Positions 52,208 through 60,487 of a stretch of DNA of 64,000 bases are shown piece by piece. The stretch lies in the NCBI RefSeq assembly GCF_004917065.1, contig NZ_SSYA01000001.1:185001-249000 (forward strand), in the 5' to 3' direction. The notes beneath the pieces are model-generated. The model ran no database searches, was not told the origin of the DNA, and saw only the letters and a program-made list of their open reading frames with translations. A program made the position numbers and the translations under genes. Source of the DNA: Geomonas ferrireducens (GTDB lineage: Bacteria > Desulfobacterota > Desulfuromonadia > Geobacterales > Geobacteraceae). Each line of letters begins with the position of its first letter. Positions within the stretch are counted from its first letter, which is position 1.

Positions 52208-53413
52208 TCACGTCATCAGGGAGTCTATCGCCGCTTCCCACTCTGCGAGCATTCGGCTTCCCACCTCTGCGAATTGCGGGTGGTCATGCATGTACGAGTT
52301 CACGTCTGCACGAGTTTCGAGGACCGAATCCGCCACCTGTTCCATGATCTCGTTCACCTTACCCGGCGCGATCCCCAGGTGACTCAGCGCGAATTTTTGG
52401 AGCATCTTCTTCGGCCACCACTTCTTGGTTCCGGCTAGCGCCAGCGCGGGGACATCTTTGGGAAGGTAGGCCGTGGTTGTCACGATGTCGTAGGTGGGAG
52501 CGAAGCGCACCGGAGCACCGGGCGCGTCGTAGAGAACGCCAAAGTTCTTGAGGTGGGCATCGCCGTTACGGACCATGATCGAGAGCGCCAAGGTGGCGAA
52601 GAACTGTTCGCGCGCGCTCTGCTTCCATTCCGGCGATATGAAGTCACTGATGCTCCGGGCGATTCGCTCGTAGGTGCTCTGGTACTTGCGGTCGGTGCCA
52701 AGAGCCTGAAGGACACACATGTCCTCGAACCCAAGAGGGTTGCCCGCATCGTCGACGTCGAACCGCTTCATGATGAAGAGGCCGCCGTTCTCGGCCAAAT
52801 GAAACTCCGGGACCGGCAAGCCGGCCCGCTTGGCGGCCGTCATGCAGAAAAACTCGTTGGCCGCCAGTTGGGGGTACTCGCTTCCCCATGATTTGACAAT
52901 GTACTGTCCGACAGTGGCCGTGCCCCGTTCCTCCGCCAGTAAAAGAACCTTCGGCTGGACGCCGGAGACACCGGAGCGCAGGGAATACCGGTTCAGCAGA
53001 TCGTGAAACAATTCAACAGTGTCGGGATAGGTCAGGAGCTCTTCCAAGGACTCCGAGGTTTCCTGTATCCCAGGGAAGCGGTCACCCGGCAGGGAGAAGC
53101 GGTTCCGTCCCACCTGATTGCCGCCGGTGATCCTCAAGATGGAGAGAGAGTCCGCCTCGGTGATCTTGGCGACGGTCCTCTTGATCGCGTCCAAAAGCGC
53201 CCCTTCCGGCAGGTTCATCTGGAAGATCGGGTGCAGATCCTGACTATTCCAGCTCTCCAGCCTGATGGGCATGGTGAGGGAGACCTGCGCCTCATCCGTG
53301 AGTTCAGTGGTATGGTAGGCAAAGGTGTGCGCCGCCCCTGCTACACTCGCCCCGGTCCTTGCCAGAAGACCGGCGCTGACATTTCCCGACCAGACCTGCA
53401 GTGCGCCGTTCAT
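52208..53413 (-). CDS. hipA: HipA-family serine/threonine kinase toxin
   Basis: 401 residues. Features of HipA: N-terminal subdomain (GNVSAGLLARTG), SGVQPKVLLL (ATP-binding P-loop-like), MKRFDVDD, NGDAHLKNFG (catalytic HGDxHxxN-type) and TYDIVTT (metal Asp). HipA phosphorylates tRNA synthetases and causes growth arrest; HipB neutralises it. The start overlaps the hipB stop by 4 bases. The catalytic loop is conserved, so the enzyme is probably active. Confidence 0.92.
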   Translation of the reverse strand: MNGALQVWSGNVSAGLLARTGASVAGAAHTFAYHTTELTDEAQVSLTMPIRLESWNSQDLHPIFQMNLPEGALLDAIKRTVAKITEADSLSILRITGGNQVGRNRFSLPGDRFPGIQETSESLEELLTYPDTVELFHDLLNRYSLRSGVSGVQPKVLLLAEERGTATVGQYIVKSWGSEYPQLAANEFFCMTAAKRAGLPVPEFHLAENGGLFIMKRFDVDDAGNPLGFEDMCVLQALGTDRKYQSTYERIARSISDFISPEWKQSAREQFFATLALSIMVRNGDAHLKNFGVLYDAPGAPVRFAPTYDIVTTTAYLPKDVPALALAGTKKWWPKKMLQKFALSHLGIAPGKVNEIMEQVADSVLETRADVNSYMHDHPQFAEVGSRMLAEWEAAIDSLMT

Positions 53414-53649
53414 AGATCCTCTCTCAACTCGTCAAGGGTGGGGGGAGCACCGGCCTTGCGCACCCGCAGTTCGAGCCCCAGGTAGTCGAGTACCCTCATC
53501 ACCTTCCGAATCCCGATCTCCTGCACGGTTCCGGCCTCCAACTGACTGATGGTGGCGCGGCTCATGCCGAGGTCATGCGCGATCTGCTCTTGCGTGACCT
53601 TCCGGAGTTTGCGGACCTTGCGGATTTCTTCGCCAAGTTCGAATAACAT
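53410..53649 (-). CDS. hipB: HipB-like antitoxin (HTH)
   Basis: 79 residues from ATG 53649. HTH_3 helix-turn-helix: LGEEIRKVRKLRKVTQEQI, DLGMSRATISQLEAG. It binds HipA and represses the operon. Two AT-rich stretches just upstream (TATTATATAAAATA and TTTATATATAAAAC) may be its operators. The overlap ATGA with hipA ensures coupled translation. Confidence 0.88.
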   Translation of the reverse strand: MLFELGEEIRKVRKLRKVTQEQIAHDLGMSRATISQLEAGTVQEIGIRKVMRVLDYLGLELRVRKAGAPPTLDELREDL

Positions 53650-53812
53650 GTTCAGTATTATATAAAATACATATCTGCAATGCAACGTCGAAATGCTTTA
53701 TATATAAAACATTCCCAGCATAAAGTCATATGGAATTCTGCAGCACAACTCATATGGAAAGCTGAAGGAACCATGTTTGGTTTCCAGTCGCCACTTGGTG
53801 CCATAAAAAACC

Positions 53813-53838
53813 TTGACAGTTTAGACCGATCGGTCTAA
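53813..53838 (+). promoter_or_regulatory. TetR-gene promoter with 18-bp palindromic operator
   Basis: TTGACA (53813-53818) followed by the perfect palindrome TTAGACCGATCGGTCTAA (53821-53838), ten bases before ATG 53849. The palindrome covers the promoter spacer, so a bound TetR dimer would block RNA polymerase. A shortened palindrome TAGACCGGTCTA lies at 54497-54508, in front of the detoxification run. Confidence 0.8.
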
Positions 53839-53848
53839 GGTTGGTTCC

Positions 53849-54430
53849 ATGAAGCGCACACACAACAAAGACGACCTCGTTCAGACCGGACTCGAAATCA
53901 TCTTTTCCAGAGGATTCAACGGTACCGGGATAGAGACCATCCTGAAGCAGGCCAACGTGCCGAAGGGATCATTCTACAACTTCTTCTCCAGCAAAGAGGA
54001 ATTCGGCCTCGCCGTCATTGACCTATTCCTTTCGGAAATGACTGCGCTGCTCAAACCGATTAGTGAAGACCTCTCGTTGCCGCCCCTTGAGCGGATAAGG
54101 AGAACCTTCGAACTGCTCATCGCCAGGTTTGAAGAAAATAACTGCTCCAAGGGGTGCCTGCTCGCCAATCTTGGACTCGAGATGTCCGATCAGTGTGAGC
54201 CGTTCAGGCACCGTCTGGAGGATGCCCTGCAGAGGTGGATCGACTCAGTCGCGGAGATGCTCAAGGAAGCCCGTGAGACAGGGGCTGTCCACATCGAGGT
54301 CGAACCCTCCATTCTCGCAGAGAGTATGGTCGCTTCCTTCGAAGGCGCTCTGCTGCGGGCAAAAGTGAAGAAGTCCGTCGAGCCACTGAAGAACTTTATC
54401 CATCTCTATTTCAACGTGTTTCTGGCGTAG
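53849..54430 (+). CDS. TetR/AcrR-family repressor
   Basis: 193 residues. HTH (VQTGLEIIFSRGFNGTGIET, ANVPKGSFYNFFSSKEEFG), then a ligand domain with the C-terminal AESMVASFEGALLRAK segment. Resembles LmrA/YxaF-type regulators that recognise TAGACC-N-GGTCTA boxes. The two operators found are in front of this gene and in front of the next run, so it likely represses itself and the detoxification genes. Confidence 0.88.
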   Translation: MKRTHNKDDLVQTGLEIIFSRGFNGTGIETILKQANVPKGSFYNFFSSKEEFGLAVIDLFLSEMTALLKPISEDLSLPPLERIRRTFELLIARFEENNCSKGCLLANLGLEMSDQCEPFRHRLEDALQRWIDSVAEMLKEARETGAVHIEVEPSILAESMVASFEGALLRAKVKKSVEPLKNFIHLYFNVFLA

Positions 54431-54496
54431 AGGGGAAGTTGCGACTACCTTTTAGAGGAACATCGCAGCCCCCTTATTTTTACGCCCACTATCAAG

Positions 54497-54508
54497 TAGA
54501 CCGGTCTA
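54497..54508. promoter_or_regulatory. Second TetR operator-like palindrome
   Basis: TAGACCGGTCTA, the same arms as the operator at 53821-53838, with the central four bases GATC removed. It is 153 bases ahead of the CGGC-domain gene. Confidence 0.7.
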
Positions 54509-54537
54509 AATGCATGTTGACAACATGAGGTGAGACG

Positions 54538-54642
54538 ATGTCAACACGTGAACAACGTGGCGAGGGAAAGATGGAACTTTTTCAAGAAACGGGCATTGGC
54601 GGGGTGTCGACCGCCAAATGCAAACAGCCCACAGCACGGTAA
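54538..54642 (+). CDS. Possible 34-residue peptide or gene remnant
   Basis: ATG 54538 to TAA 54642 reads MSTREQRGEGKMELFQETGI and so on. A GAGG site lies six bases before the start. The KMELFQETGIGG part recalls the start of OYE-type flavoproteins such as the one that follows, so it may be a leftover of a duplicated gene start. Confidence 0.3.
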   Translation: MSTREQRGEGKMELFQETGIGGVSTAKCKQPTAR

Positions 54643-54660
54643 CCAAAAGGAGAAACCAAG

Positions 54661-55113
54661 ATGGTAAGAATCGGAATCATCACCTGCGCCAACATGACGA
54701 ATGACCTGGCCTGCAGCTCTGTAGGCTGCCTTGAGGACAGCTATGCAAGCAAGGGGAAATTTTCTCGCTATGCAGAGCGTGGGGGAGCCCAGGTAGCGGG
54801 AATCATCAGCTGTTCGGGCTGTCCTACCCTAAGGGCGCCGGAGAAAATCCTGAAACGGGTCAGAACACTTGCGGTGAGCGGTGTAGAGGCTATTCACTTT
54901 GCCTACTGCCTTGAGCACAATTGCCCGTTCAAAAACAAGTACCGGAGCATTTTGCAATCCGAATTTCCGAACATCGAGTTTATTAGCGGGACCCACGAGG
55001 TCCCCGACGAAAAGCAAGCTGCTGACCTTGATGCATTTGTAAAGAACGCTCTCTGTCAACAGAGCGCCTCAATGGCTGATCTCATTGAAAGTCTCAATGG
55101 CGGATCTCGTTGA
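54661..55113 (+). CDS. CGGC-domain protein (CSGC variant)
   Basis: 150 residues. MVRIGIITCANMTNDLACSS, then AGIISCSGCPTLRAPEKIL and AIHFAYCLEHNCPFK show the cysteine-rich CGGC domain; the central motif is CSGC, not CGGC. The domain is thought to bind metal or act in redox reactions; the function is unknown. AAAGGAG precedes the ATG. First gene of the detoxification run. Confidence 0.85.
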   Translation: MVRIGIITCANMTNDLACSSVGCLEDSYASKGKFSRYAERGGAQVAGIISCSGCPTLRAPEKILKRVRTLAVSGVEAIHFAYCLEHNCPFKNKYRSILQSEFPNIEFISGTHEVPDEKQAADLDAFVKNALCQQSASMADLIESLNGGSR

Positions 55114-55239
55114 ACTTCTCACAAAGCAGTCAAGAGCTTTGCTGGCCAGGCAACAAGATACTAAAGAAACGCTATCTATGCCTTGAGCAAAACAAGTAAG
55201 CCAAACTTATCGATAATTCATAAAAATAGAGGAAGAAAA

Positions 55240-56292
55240 ATGAAAGCATTTGAGGGAATGAAAGCATTTGAGGAGATGAAATTTAAAAATCTAACGGTTA
55301 AAAACAGAATCGTGAGATCAGCGACACACAGCCATTTAGGGAACCTCGATGGTACGATTAGCGATGAAGAACTGGATATGTTTGAAGAACTGGCGAGCAA
55401 TGACATCGGACTAATCATCGCGGGACAATTTTTTGTATCCAAAAAAGGGATTGTAAGACCCGGCTCCAATGAACTTGCCGAAGATTATCAAATCGAACGA
55501 GCAAGTAAAATCATTGCAAGAGTTCGACCATACGGCACCAAAGTGATTGCACAACTCAATCATGCAGGCGCCAAAGCCTATCCCGAGGATAATAAAGTTG
55601 GGCCATCGGTTATTGAACTTGAGAAAGATAAGCCCGCCCGAGAGATAAGTGTGAATGAAATTGAGTCCGTGATTGAGGATTTCATAGATGCTGCTTATCG
55701 TGCAAAATCATCAGGGATGGATGGTGTTGAAATTCATTGTGCCCACGACTACCTTCTATGTGAGTTTTTAACACCATCATTCAACAAGAGAACCGATAAA
55801 TATGGTGAAACCCATGAAGGCAGATTTTTAATTGTCAAAGAGATAATCCAAGGGATCAAAAACAAGTGTGGGTCTGATTATCCGGTTTTCGTCAAGGTGA
55901 ATTCAAATGCCGCTAAAGAAAATGAACAATATACGAGTGACTTGAAGAAAATGATGCCTGAGTTTAAGAGATTGGGTGTCGAAGCTGTTGAATTTAGCGG
56001 GTCCAATTTCATACATATGAAATACTCGGATCACAATTATTTTGTTGAGAGCGCAATGAATATCAAAGGGAATACAGACATCCCTGTAGTAGTAGTTGGC
56101 GGTATACGAAATTTTGCGGATATGGAGGCAGTGTTGGAGGCTGGCGTTGACATGATCTCTATAAGCAGACCACTTATACGCGAACCCGATTTGATTACCC
56201 GACTAAAAAACGGTCAGGAAAAAGCAAGATGTACAAGTTGCAACAAGTGCTTTGTTGTTGGGAAAAAGAGATGCGTTTTTAACAAAGATTAA
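55240..56292 (+). CDS. OYE-family NADH:flavin oxidoreductase
   Basis: 350 residues from ATG 55240 with GAGGAAG upstream; a longer frame from 55183 lacks a site. FMN-binding TIM barrel: KFKNLTVKNRIVRSATHSHL, GTKVIAQLNHAGAKAYPE, EIHCAHDYLLCEFLTPSFNK, VPVVVVGGIRNFADM-like stretch and GVDMISISRPLIREPDLI. Reduces activated C=C bonds with NAD(P)H. C-terminal CTSCNKCF could bind metal. GC content about 41 percent, well below neighbours, marks it as foreign. Confidence 0.9.
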   Translation: MKAFEGMKAFEEMKFKNLTVKNRIVRSATHSHLGNLDGTISDEELDMFEELASNDIGLIIAGQFFVSKKGIVRPGSNELAEDYQIERASKIIARVRPYGTKVIAQLNHAGAKAYPEDNKVGPSVIELEKDKPAREISVNEIESVIEDFIDAAYRAKSSGMDGVEIHCAHDYLLCEFLTPSFNKRTDKYGETHEGRFLIVKEIIQGIKNKCGSDYPVFVKVNSNAAKENEQYTSDLKKMMPEFKRLGVEAVEFSGSNFIHMKYSDHNYFVESAMNIKGNTDIPVVVVGGIRNFADMEAVLEAGVDMISISRPLIREPDLITRLKNGQEKARCTSCNKCFVVGKKRCVFNKD

Positions 56293-56305
56293 AGTGAGGA
56301 CCAAA

Positions 56306-56368
56306 TTGAACGTGCCTGTGGCTTTCATCACGGGTTACGGCGGCAATTTCGGAAAGGCGTTCCGCTAA
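56306..56368 (+). pseudogene. Short-chain dehydrogenase start remnant
   Basis: Frame from TTG 56306 reads LNVPVAFITGYGGNFGKAFR then stop. The VAFITGxxGxxGKA pattern is the dinucleotide-binding start of short-chain dehydrogenases; the other 220 residues are missing. Confidence 0.5.
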
Positions 56369-56444
56369 ACATCATTAGTTCACAAAAAATGGAGGAAGAC
56401 GAATGAAAGCATTTCAGGAAATGAGAGTATGGTCAGGAAACACT

Positions 56445-57422
56445 ATGAAGTTCTCCACCATCATTGCGCGTGCCGTGCTCGCGCTATCGTTAGCATGTGC
56501 GAGCACCTTCGTTGCTGTAGCACCGGCCCAAGCTGCAGCGCCGATGCAGCACAAGCAGGTTCCGGGCTTCTATCGCACGATGATTGGTGACTATGAAGTC
56601 ACCGCGCTCTATGACGGCGGCGGCAGCATTAACTCCAATCTCCTGCATGGCGATCCAGCGCTCATCCAGTCCCTTCTGGCGCGCTCGTTCCAAGACGATC
56701 ATGTCTCGGCCACCGTCCAAGGCTTCCTCGTCAATACCGGCTCCAAGCTCGTTCTCATCGATACTGGTGCAGGCGGTCACTGGGGCCCTCCCACGCTGGG
56801 TAAGCTCGTACAGAACTTGAAAGCCTCGGGCTACAAGCCGGAGCAGATTGATCTAGTGCTGCTGACCCATCTTCACGGTGACCATGCTGGCGGAATCTAC
56901 GAAAACGGCAAACGCGTCTTTCCGAATGCGACCGTGATGATGAAGAAGGCCGACGCCGACTTCTGGCTGTCAAAGGAAATCATGGCCCAGGCCCCGGAAG
57001 ATGCAAAAATCTTCTTCAAAATCGCACAAGATGGCGCCGCGCCTTACCTGGCCGCGGGCCAATGGAAGCCGTTCGAAGGCATGGACGAAATCGTCCCCGG
57101 CATCGCACCGTATGCCATTCCCGGCCACACGCCCGGTCACACTGGCTACATGATTTCCTCTAAGGGTCAGTCGCTGCTGGTCTGGGGCGACGTAGCTCAT
57201 GTTGGGGCAGTCCAGATGCCACACCCGGAAGTCAGCATCGTCTTCGACTCGGACAGCGAATCGGCTGTCAAAACACGTGAAGCCCTTTTGGTGAAACTCG
57301 CTGCGGACAAGACTATGATTGCCGCCGCCCACATGCCGTTCCCTGGCCTGGGCCGTATTCGCAAGGCCGACACCGGCGTTGGCTACGACTGGGTACCGGC
57401 GACCTTCGTCGACCTGAGGTGA
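56445..57422 (+). CDS. Secreted metallo-beta-lactamase-fold hydrolase
   Basis: 325 residues from ATG 56445 (AGGA six bases upstream), where a Sec signal peptide begins (MKFSTIIARAVLALSLACAS, end PAQA-A). An alternative ATG at 56403 with GGAGG would add a 14-residue leader (MKAFQEMRVWSGNT) ahead of the signal. Zinc motif LLTHLHGDHAGG, with IPGHTPGHTGYM and WGDVAH further zinc ligands. Resembles periplasmic lactonase- or arylsulfatase-like MBL enzymes. Substrate not known. Confidence 0.88.
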   Translation: MKFSTIIARAVLALSLACASTFVAVAPAQAAAPMQHKQVPGFYRTMIGDYEVTALYDGGGSINSNLLHGDPALIQSLLARSFQDDHVSATVQGFLVNTGSKLVLIDTGAGGHWGPPTLGKLVQNLKASGYKPEQIDLVLLTHLHGDHAGGIYENGKRVFPNATVMMKKADADFWLSKEIMAQAPEDAKIFFKIAQDGAAPYLAAGQWKPFEGMDEIVPGIAPYAIPGHTPGHTGYMISSKGQSLLVWGDVAHVGAVQMPHPEVSIVFDSDSESAVKTREALLVKLAADKTMIAAAHMPFPGLGRIRKADTGVGYDWVPATFVDLR

Positions 57423-57430
57423 GGTGAGCC

Positions 57431-58324
57431 ATGACCTACGATTCAACTTCCATTCATAAGCTCCGCGATGCGATGTTCGCCTTCGACTTTGCGCATCCCG
57501 TACGCACCATCGAGACGCTCCGCGTCGGCATGGAGGCAATTTCACAAGCAAACCCGCCGGCGGCTGACCTAACCGTCGAGCCGACCGAGCTCGGTGGCGT
57601 AGCCGCGGTGGCGATTACGGCTCCCGGCGCGTCCAAAGACCGAGTCATCTACCATCTCCACGGTGGTGGCTGGGTGGCTGGCTCTCCTGCCTCGCATCTG
57701 GGCATGCTCGGAGAGCTGTCTCGAGCGGCAAAGTCCCAGGTCATCGTCCTGGACCACTCCAGGGCACCCGAGCACCCATTTCCGGCGTCCTACGATGAGT
57801 CCGTCCGCGCCTACGAAGCAGTGCGTGCGCTTGGCAAGCCGTTCGCCGTGACAGGAGACTCCAGTGGCGGAGGCATGGTTCTCAACGTTCTCGCCTACGC
57901 ATCCTCGAAGGGCCACAAGGACGCGCGAGCAGGAATACTAATCAGCCCATGGGCAGACTTGACGCTGACGCTCCCCTCGTTAACGCAGTTGGCCGACCGC
58001 GACCCAATGGTCAACGCGAGCGCGATGCGGGAGATGGTCGAGGCTTACGCTGGCAACCACGACTTGAAGGATCCCCGCATCTCGCCCCTGTTCGCCGACA
58101 TGCACGGTTTTCCTCCACTGCTCATCCATGTCGGAAGCGACGAAGTACTTCTCGACGACGCGCTTGAAATTGACCGGAAGGTGCGCGCGGCCGGCGGCGA
58201 GTCGCACCTTGAGGTCTGGCCTGAGATGCTGCACGTCTGGCACATTCAGACAGGCTCTTTGCCTCAGGCCCACGACGCGCTGCAGAGAGCCGGAGAGTTT
58301 CTCATCGGGCACCTTGAAAAATAG
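57431..58324 (+). CDS. Alpha/beta hydrolase (hormone-sensitive-lipase type)
   Basis: 297 residues. Oxyanion motif YHLHGGGWVAGS, nucleophile elbow VTGDSSGGGMVLN, acidic residue in GSDEVLLDDA and histidine in EMLHVWHIQ: a complete Ser-Asp-His triad of the HSL (family IV) esterases. Cuts short esters or lactones. Nine bases behind the MBL gene and certainly co-transcribed. Confidence 0.92.
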   Translation: MTYDSTSIHKLRDAMFAFDFAHPVRTIETLRVGMEAISQANPPAADLTVEPTELGGVAAVAITAPGASKDRVIYHLHGGGWVAGSPASHLGMLGELSRAAKSQVIVLDHSRAPEHPFPASYDESVRAYEAVRALGKPFAVTGDSSGGGMVLNVLAYASSKGHKDARAGILISPWADLTLTLPSLTQLADRDPMVNASAMREMVEAYAGNHDLKDPRISPLFADMHGFPPLLIHVGSDEVLLDDALEIDRKVRAAGGESHLEVWPEMLHVWHIQTGSLPQAHDALQRAGEFLIGHLEK

Positions 58325-58372
58325 CACGCGCGCACACTCTGCGAAGACGCAGACACTCGATAGGAGGTTGTA

Positions 58373-58783
58373 ATGACCACTGACACCAACCCGCCGGGAA
58401 CGGCATGGATGCAAATCGTCATGAAGAAAGGAACGAGCGACTTCGCAAAGTCGTTCACTCCTGGCGCCACCCTTCAGACCTCAGCCCTCAGCAAGGCCGT
58501 GGTCGGCCCGACACTCATCGGGGCGTTCTTTGCCGCGACGAGCAAGATGTATGAACAATTCGTGTTCACTGCGGAGACGGTTGACGGTGCAAAAACGTAC
58601 CTTGAGTGGGAGGGTATCCACGGTGGCAAGCCGGTCGCCGGCGCCACCATAATCACTCGGAATGAGTCTGGCCTCATCAACAACATCAAGCTCTTCCAAA
58701 GCCCGCTTCCCGTCGTTCGGGAATTCTCGTCCGGCCTCAAGGAGCGACTCGAAGGGACTCTCGGTCAGGACTTCTTTAGCTAA
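58373..58783 (+). CDS. NTF2/SnoaL-like protein, cytosolic copy
   Basis: 136 residues without signal peptide (AGGAGG before ATG). MKKGTSDFAKSFTPGATLQT, LIGAFFAATSKMYEQFVFTA and YLEWEGIHGGKPVAGATIIT fit the cone-shaped NTF2-like fold. It is about 96 percent identical to the C-terminal part of the protein from 58970, so the two are a recent duplication. Confidence 0.85.
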   Translation: MTTDTNPPGTAWMQIVMKKGTSDFAKSFTPGATLQTSALSKAVVGPTLIGAFFAATSKMYEQFVFTAETVDGAKTYLEWEGIHGGKPVAGATIITRNESGLINNIKLFQSPLPVVREFSSGLKERLEGTLGQDFFS

Positions 58784-58969
58784 GCAGGGAAAACAGCAAA
58801 CTCGACGAAGCTGCCCTGTCCTCGAAACGGGGCAGCGAAATTGACTTGAAACGGATGTCTCGTTCGTTTCACAGACGTGGGGTCATGTGGCTCCGATCCG
58901 AGCCCCATTCTCTGAACAAGCACTATTCAACCACTTGCACTTTGCAAGTGCTCTAGAGGGAGAAACACC

Positions 58970-59494
58970 ATGAAATTCTCCACCATCATTTCGCGTACCG
59001 TGTTCGCGGTATCGTTAGCATGCGCCAGCGCCTTCGTTGCTGTAGCACCAGCCCAAGCTGCAGCGCCGATGCAGCACAAGGAGGTTGCGGGCGTCACCAA
59101 CCGGCCGGGAACGGCATGGATGCAAATCGTCATGAAGAAAGGAACGAGCGACTTCGCGAAGTCGTTCACTCCTGACGCCACCCTTCAGACCTCAGCCCTC
59201 AGCAAAGCCGTTGTCGGCCCGACACTCATCGGGGCGTTCTTTGCCGCGACGAGCAAGATGTACGAACAATTCGTGTTCACTGCGGAGACGATTGACGGTG
59301 CAAAGACGTACCTTGAGTGGGAGGGTATCCACGGTGGCAAGCCGGTCGCCGGCGCCACCATAATCACTCGGAATGAGTCTGGCCTCATCAACAACATCAA
59401 GCTCTTCCAAAGCCCGTTTCCCGTCGTTCGTGAATTCTCGTCCGGCCTCAAGGAGCGACTCGAAGGAACCCTCGGTCAGGACTTCTTTAACTAA
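58970..59494 (+). CDS. NTF2/SnoaL-like protein with transplanted signal peptide
   Basis: 174 residues. The first 42 (MKFSTIISRTVFAVSLACAS, APMQHKEVAG) are nearly the signal peptide of the MBL enzyme at 56445, and the rest (from NRPGTAWMQIVMKKGTSDFA) is the NTF2-like domain of 58373. A chimera of two neighbouring genes: the periplasmic version of the cytosolic protein. GAGGGAG precedes the ATG. Confidence 0.88.
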   Translation: MKFSTIISRTVFAVSLACASAFVAVAPAQAAAPMQHKEVAGVTNRPGTAWMQIVMKKGTSDFAKSFTPDATLQTSALSKAVVGPTLIGAFFAATSKMYEQFVFTAETIDGAKTYLEWEGIHGGKPVAGATIITRNESGLINNIKLFQSPFPVVREFSSGLKERLEGTLGQDFFN

Positions 59495-59557
59495 GCCAGG
59501 ACCACAGCCAGCGTCATCGCATCATGTAACCTGAACAACACAACGGAGGAAACACTC

Positions 59558-59971
59558 ATGCCAATATTTCACGCCCATATCCCGGCTCAAAAGTTCTCTA
59601 GCGAAGAGAAGCGGGCTCTGGCAGATGCCTTAAATCTCGCTCTTCATGAAGCCATGGATACGCCTATGGATGACCGTTTCATCATCATCAGTGAGCACAA
59701 GGACGATGAATTCTTCATCCATCCGACTTTTCCCGACATGAAGAGATCCGACAAGCGCATGCTCGTAACGGTGACGTCCGGCACGAGCAGGACGGTGGAG
59801 CAGAAACGCAAGCTCGCGGAGTTGGTCACCCGATACGCAGTGGAAAAGGTTGGCGTCAGCCAGGACGATGTCTCCCTGGTGATCTATGCCATTCCCTTGG
59901 AGAACATGAGCTTCGGCGGTGGAAAGCTGGTCTCTGACCTCGACCTTTCCATGCCTTGGGTAAACAAGTAA
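59558..59971 (+). CDS. Tautomerase-superfamily protein
   Basis: 137 residues, MPIFHAHIPAQKFSSEEKRAL with Pro as second residue: the N-terminal proline that, after Met removal, is the catalytic base of 4-oxalocrotonate-type tautomerases. Longer than 4-OT (62 residues), like the MIF or cis-CaaD-like group. Likely part of an aromatic or chlorinated compound degradation or detoxification pathway. GGAGG before the ATG. Confidence 0.88.
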   Translation: MPIFHAHIPAQKFSSEEKRALADALNLALHEAMDTPMDDRFIIISEHKDDEFFIHPTFPDMKRSDKRMLVTVTSGTSRTVEQKRKLAELVTRYAVEKVGVSQDDVSLVIYAIPLENMSFGGGKLVSDLDLSMPWVNK

Positions 59972-59986
59972 AAAGGACGAAGCTGC

Positions 59987-60100
59987 GCCATCGACGGCAA
60001 GACGGGCCGGCGCATCACCGGCGAGGATGCGCCCGGCCCACTGCACATGGTCAGCGCCTTTGCCACCGGCTTGGGCCTGGTGCGCGTTGCAAAGTTTTAG
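59987..60100 (+). pseudogene. ISAs1-family transposase fragment
   Basis: Frame from 59987 reads AIDGKTGRRITGEDAPGPLH then MVSAFATGLGLVRVAKF and stop. This is the conserved IDGKTxRR...GPLHxVSAFA block of ISAs1-family (H-repeat) transposases. Nothing remains on either side. Confidence 0.75.
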
Positions 60101-60208
60101 GCCGGTTGACAGGCAGCCGGTGCAACCGGCAGTCTGCCAACGGGCCGTGACCGGTAAAGCGGCCGGTACGCGAGTGCCGGCGGCTTTGGTCCAAACGCTC
60201 CGCCTTTT

Positions 60209-60487
60209 TCAACCGGGGGCGTTGCGGGGAAAGTCCCCGGCAGAGGGGGTAGCAAAGAACGCCCCGCGGTCGCAGCGAGGAGTAATCTTCCCCCTTAAGC
60301 GTCCTACCCTCTGCCGAGAGAAACGTCCGAAGCCAAAGGGACTAGCTCCCATCTTTATTTCCCGTTCCAGAGCGTCCAAGGAGTTGGCAATGAGATCGTC
60401 CATGGAGATTTTCTGAGAGGCCTGAAGCTGCATCAGGCGCTCGAAAATCTCGAGCTCCAATCTCTGGTTTAGCTTCATTTTCGCCAT
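60209..60487 (-). CDS. Small protein with ribbon-helix-helix-like start
   Basis: 92 residues from ATG 60487 (GAGG eight bases before). MKLNQRLELEIFERLMQLQA, then KISMDDLIANSLDALEREIK could be a beta-helix-helix of ribbon-helix-helix proteins; the last 45 residues are basic and low complexity and overlap a highly structured stretch. Possibly a plasmid or island regulator. Weak call. Confidence 0.4.
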   Translation of the reverse strand: MAKMKLNQRLELEIFERLMQLQASQKISMDDLIANSLDALEREIKMGASPFGFGRFSRQRVGRLRGKITPRCDRGAFFATPSAGDFPRNAPG

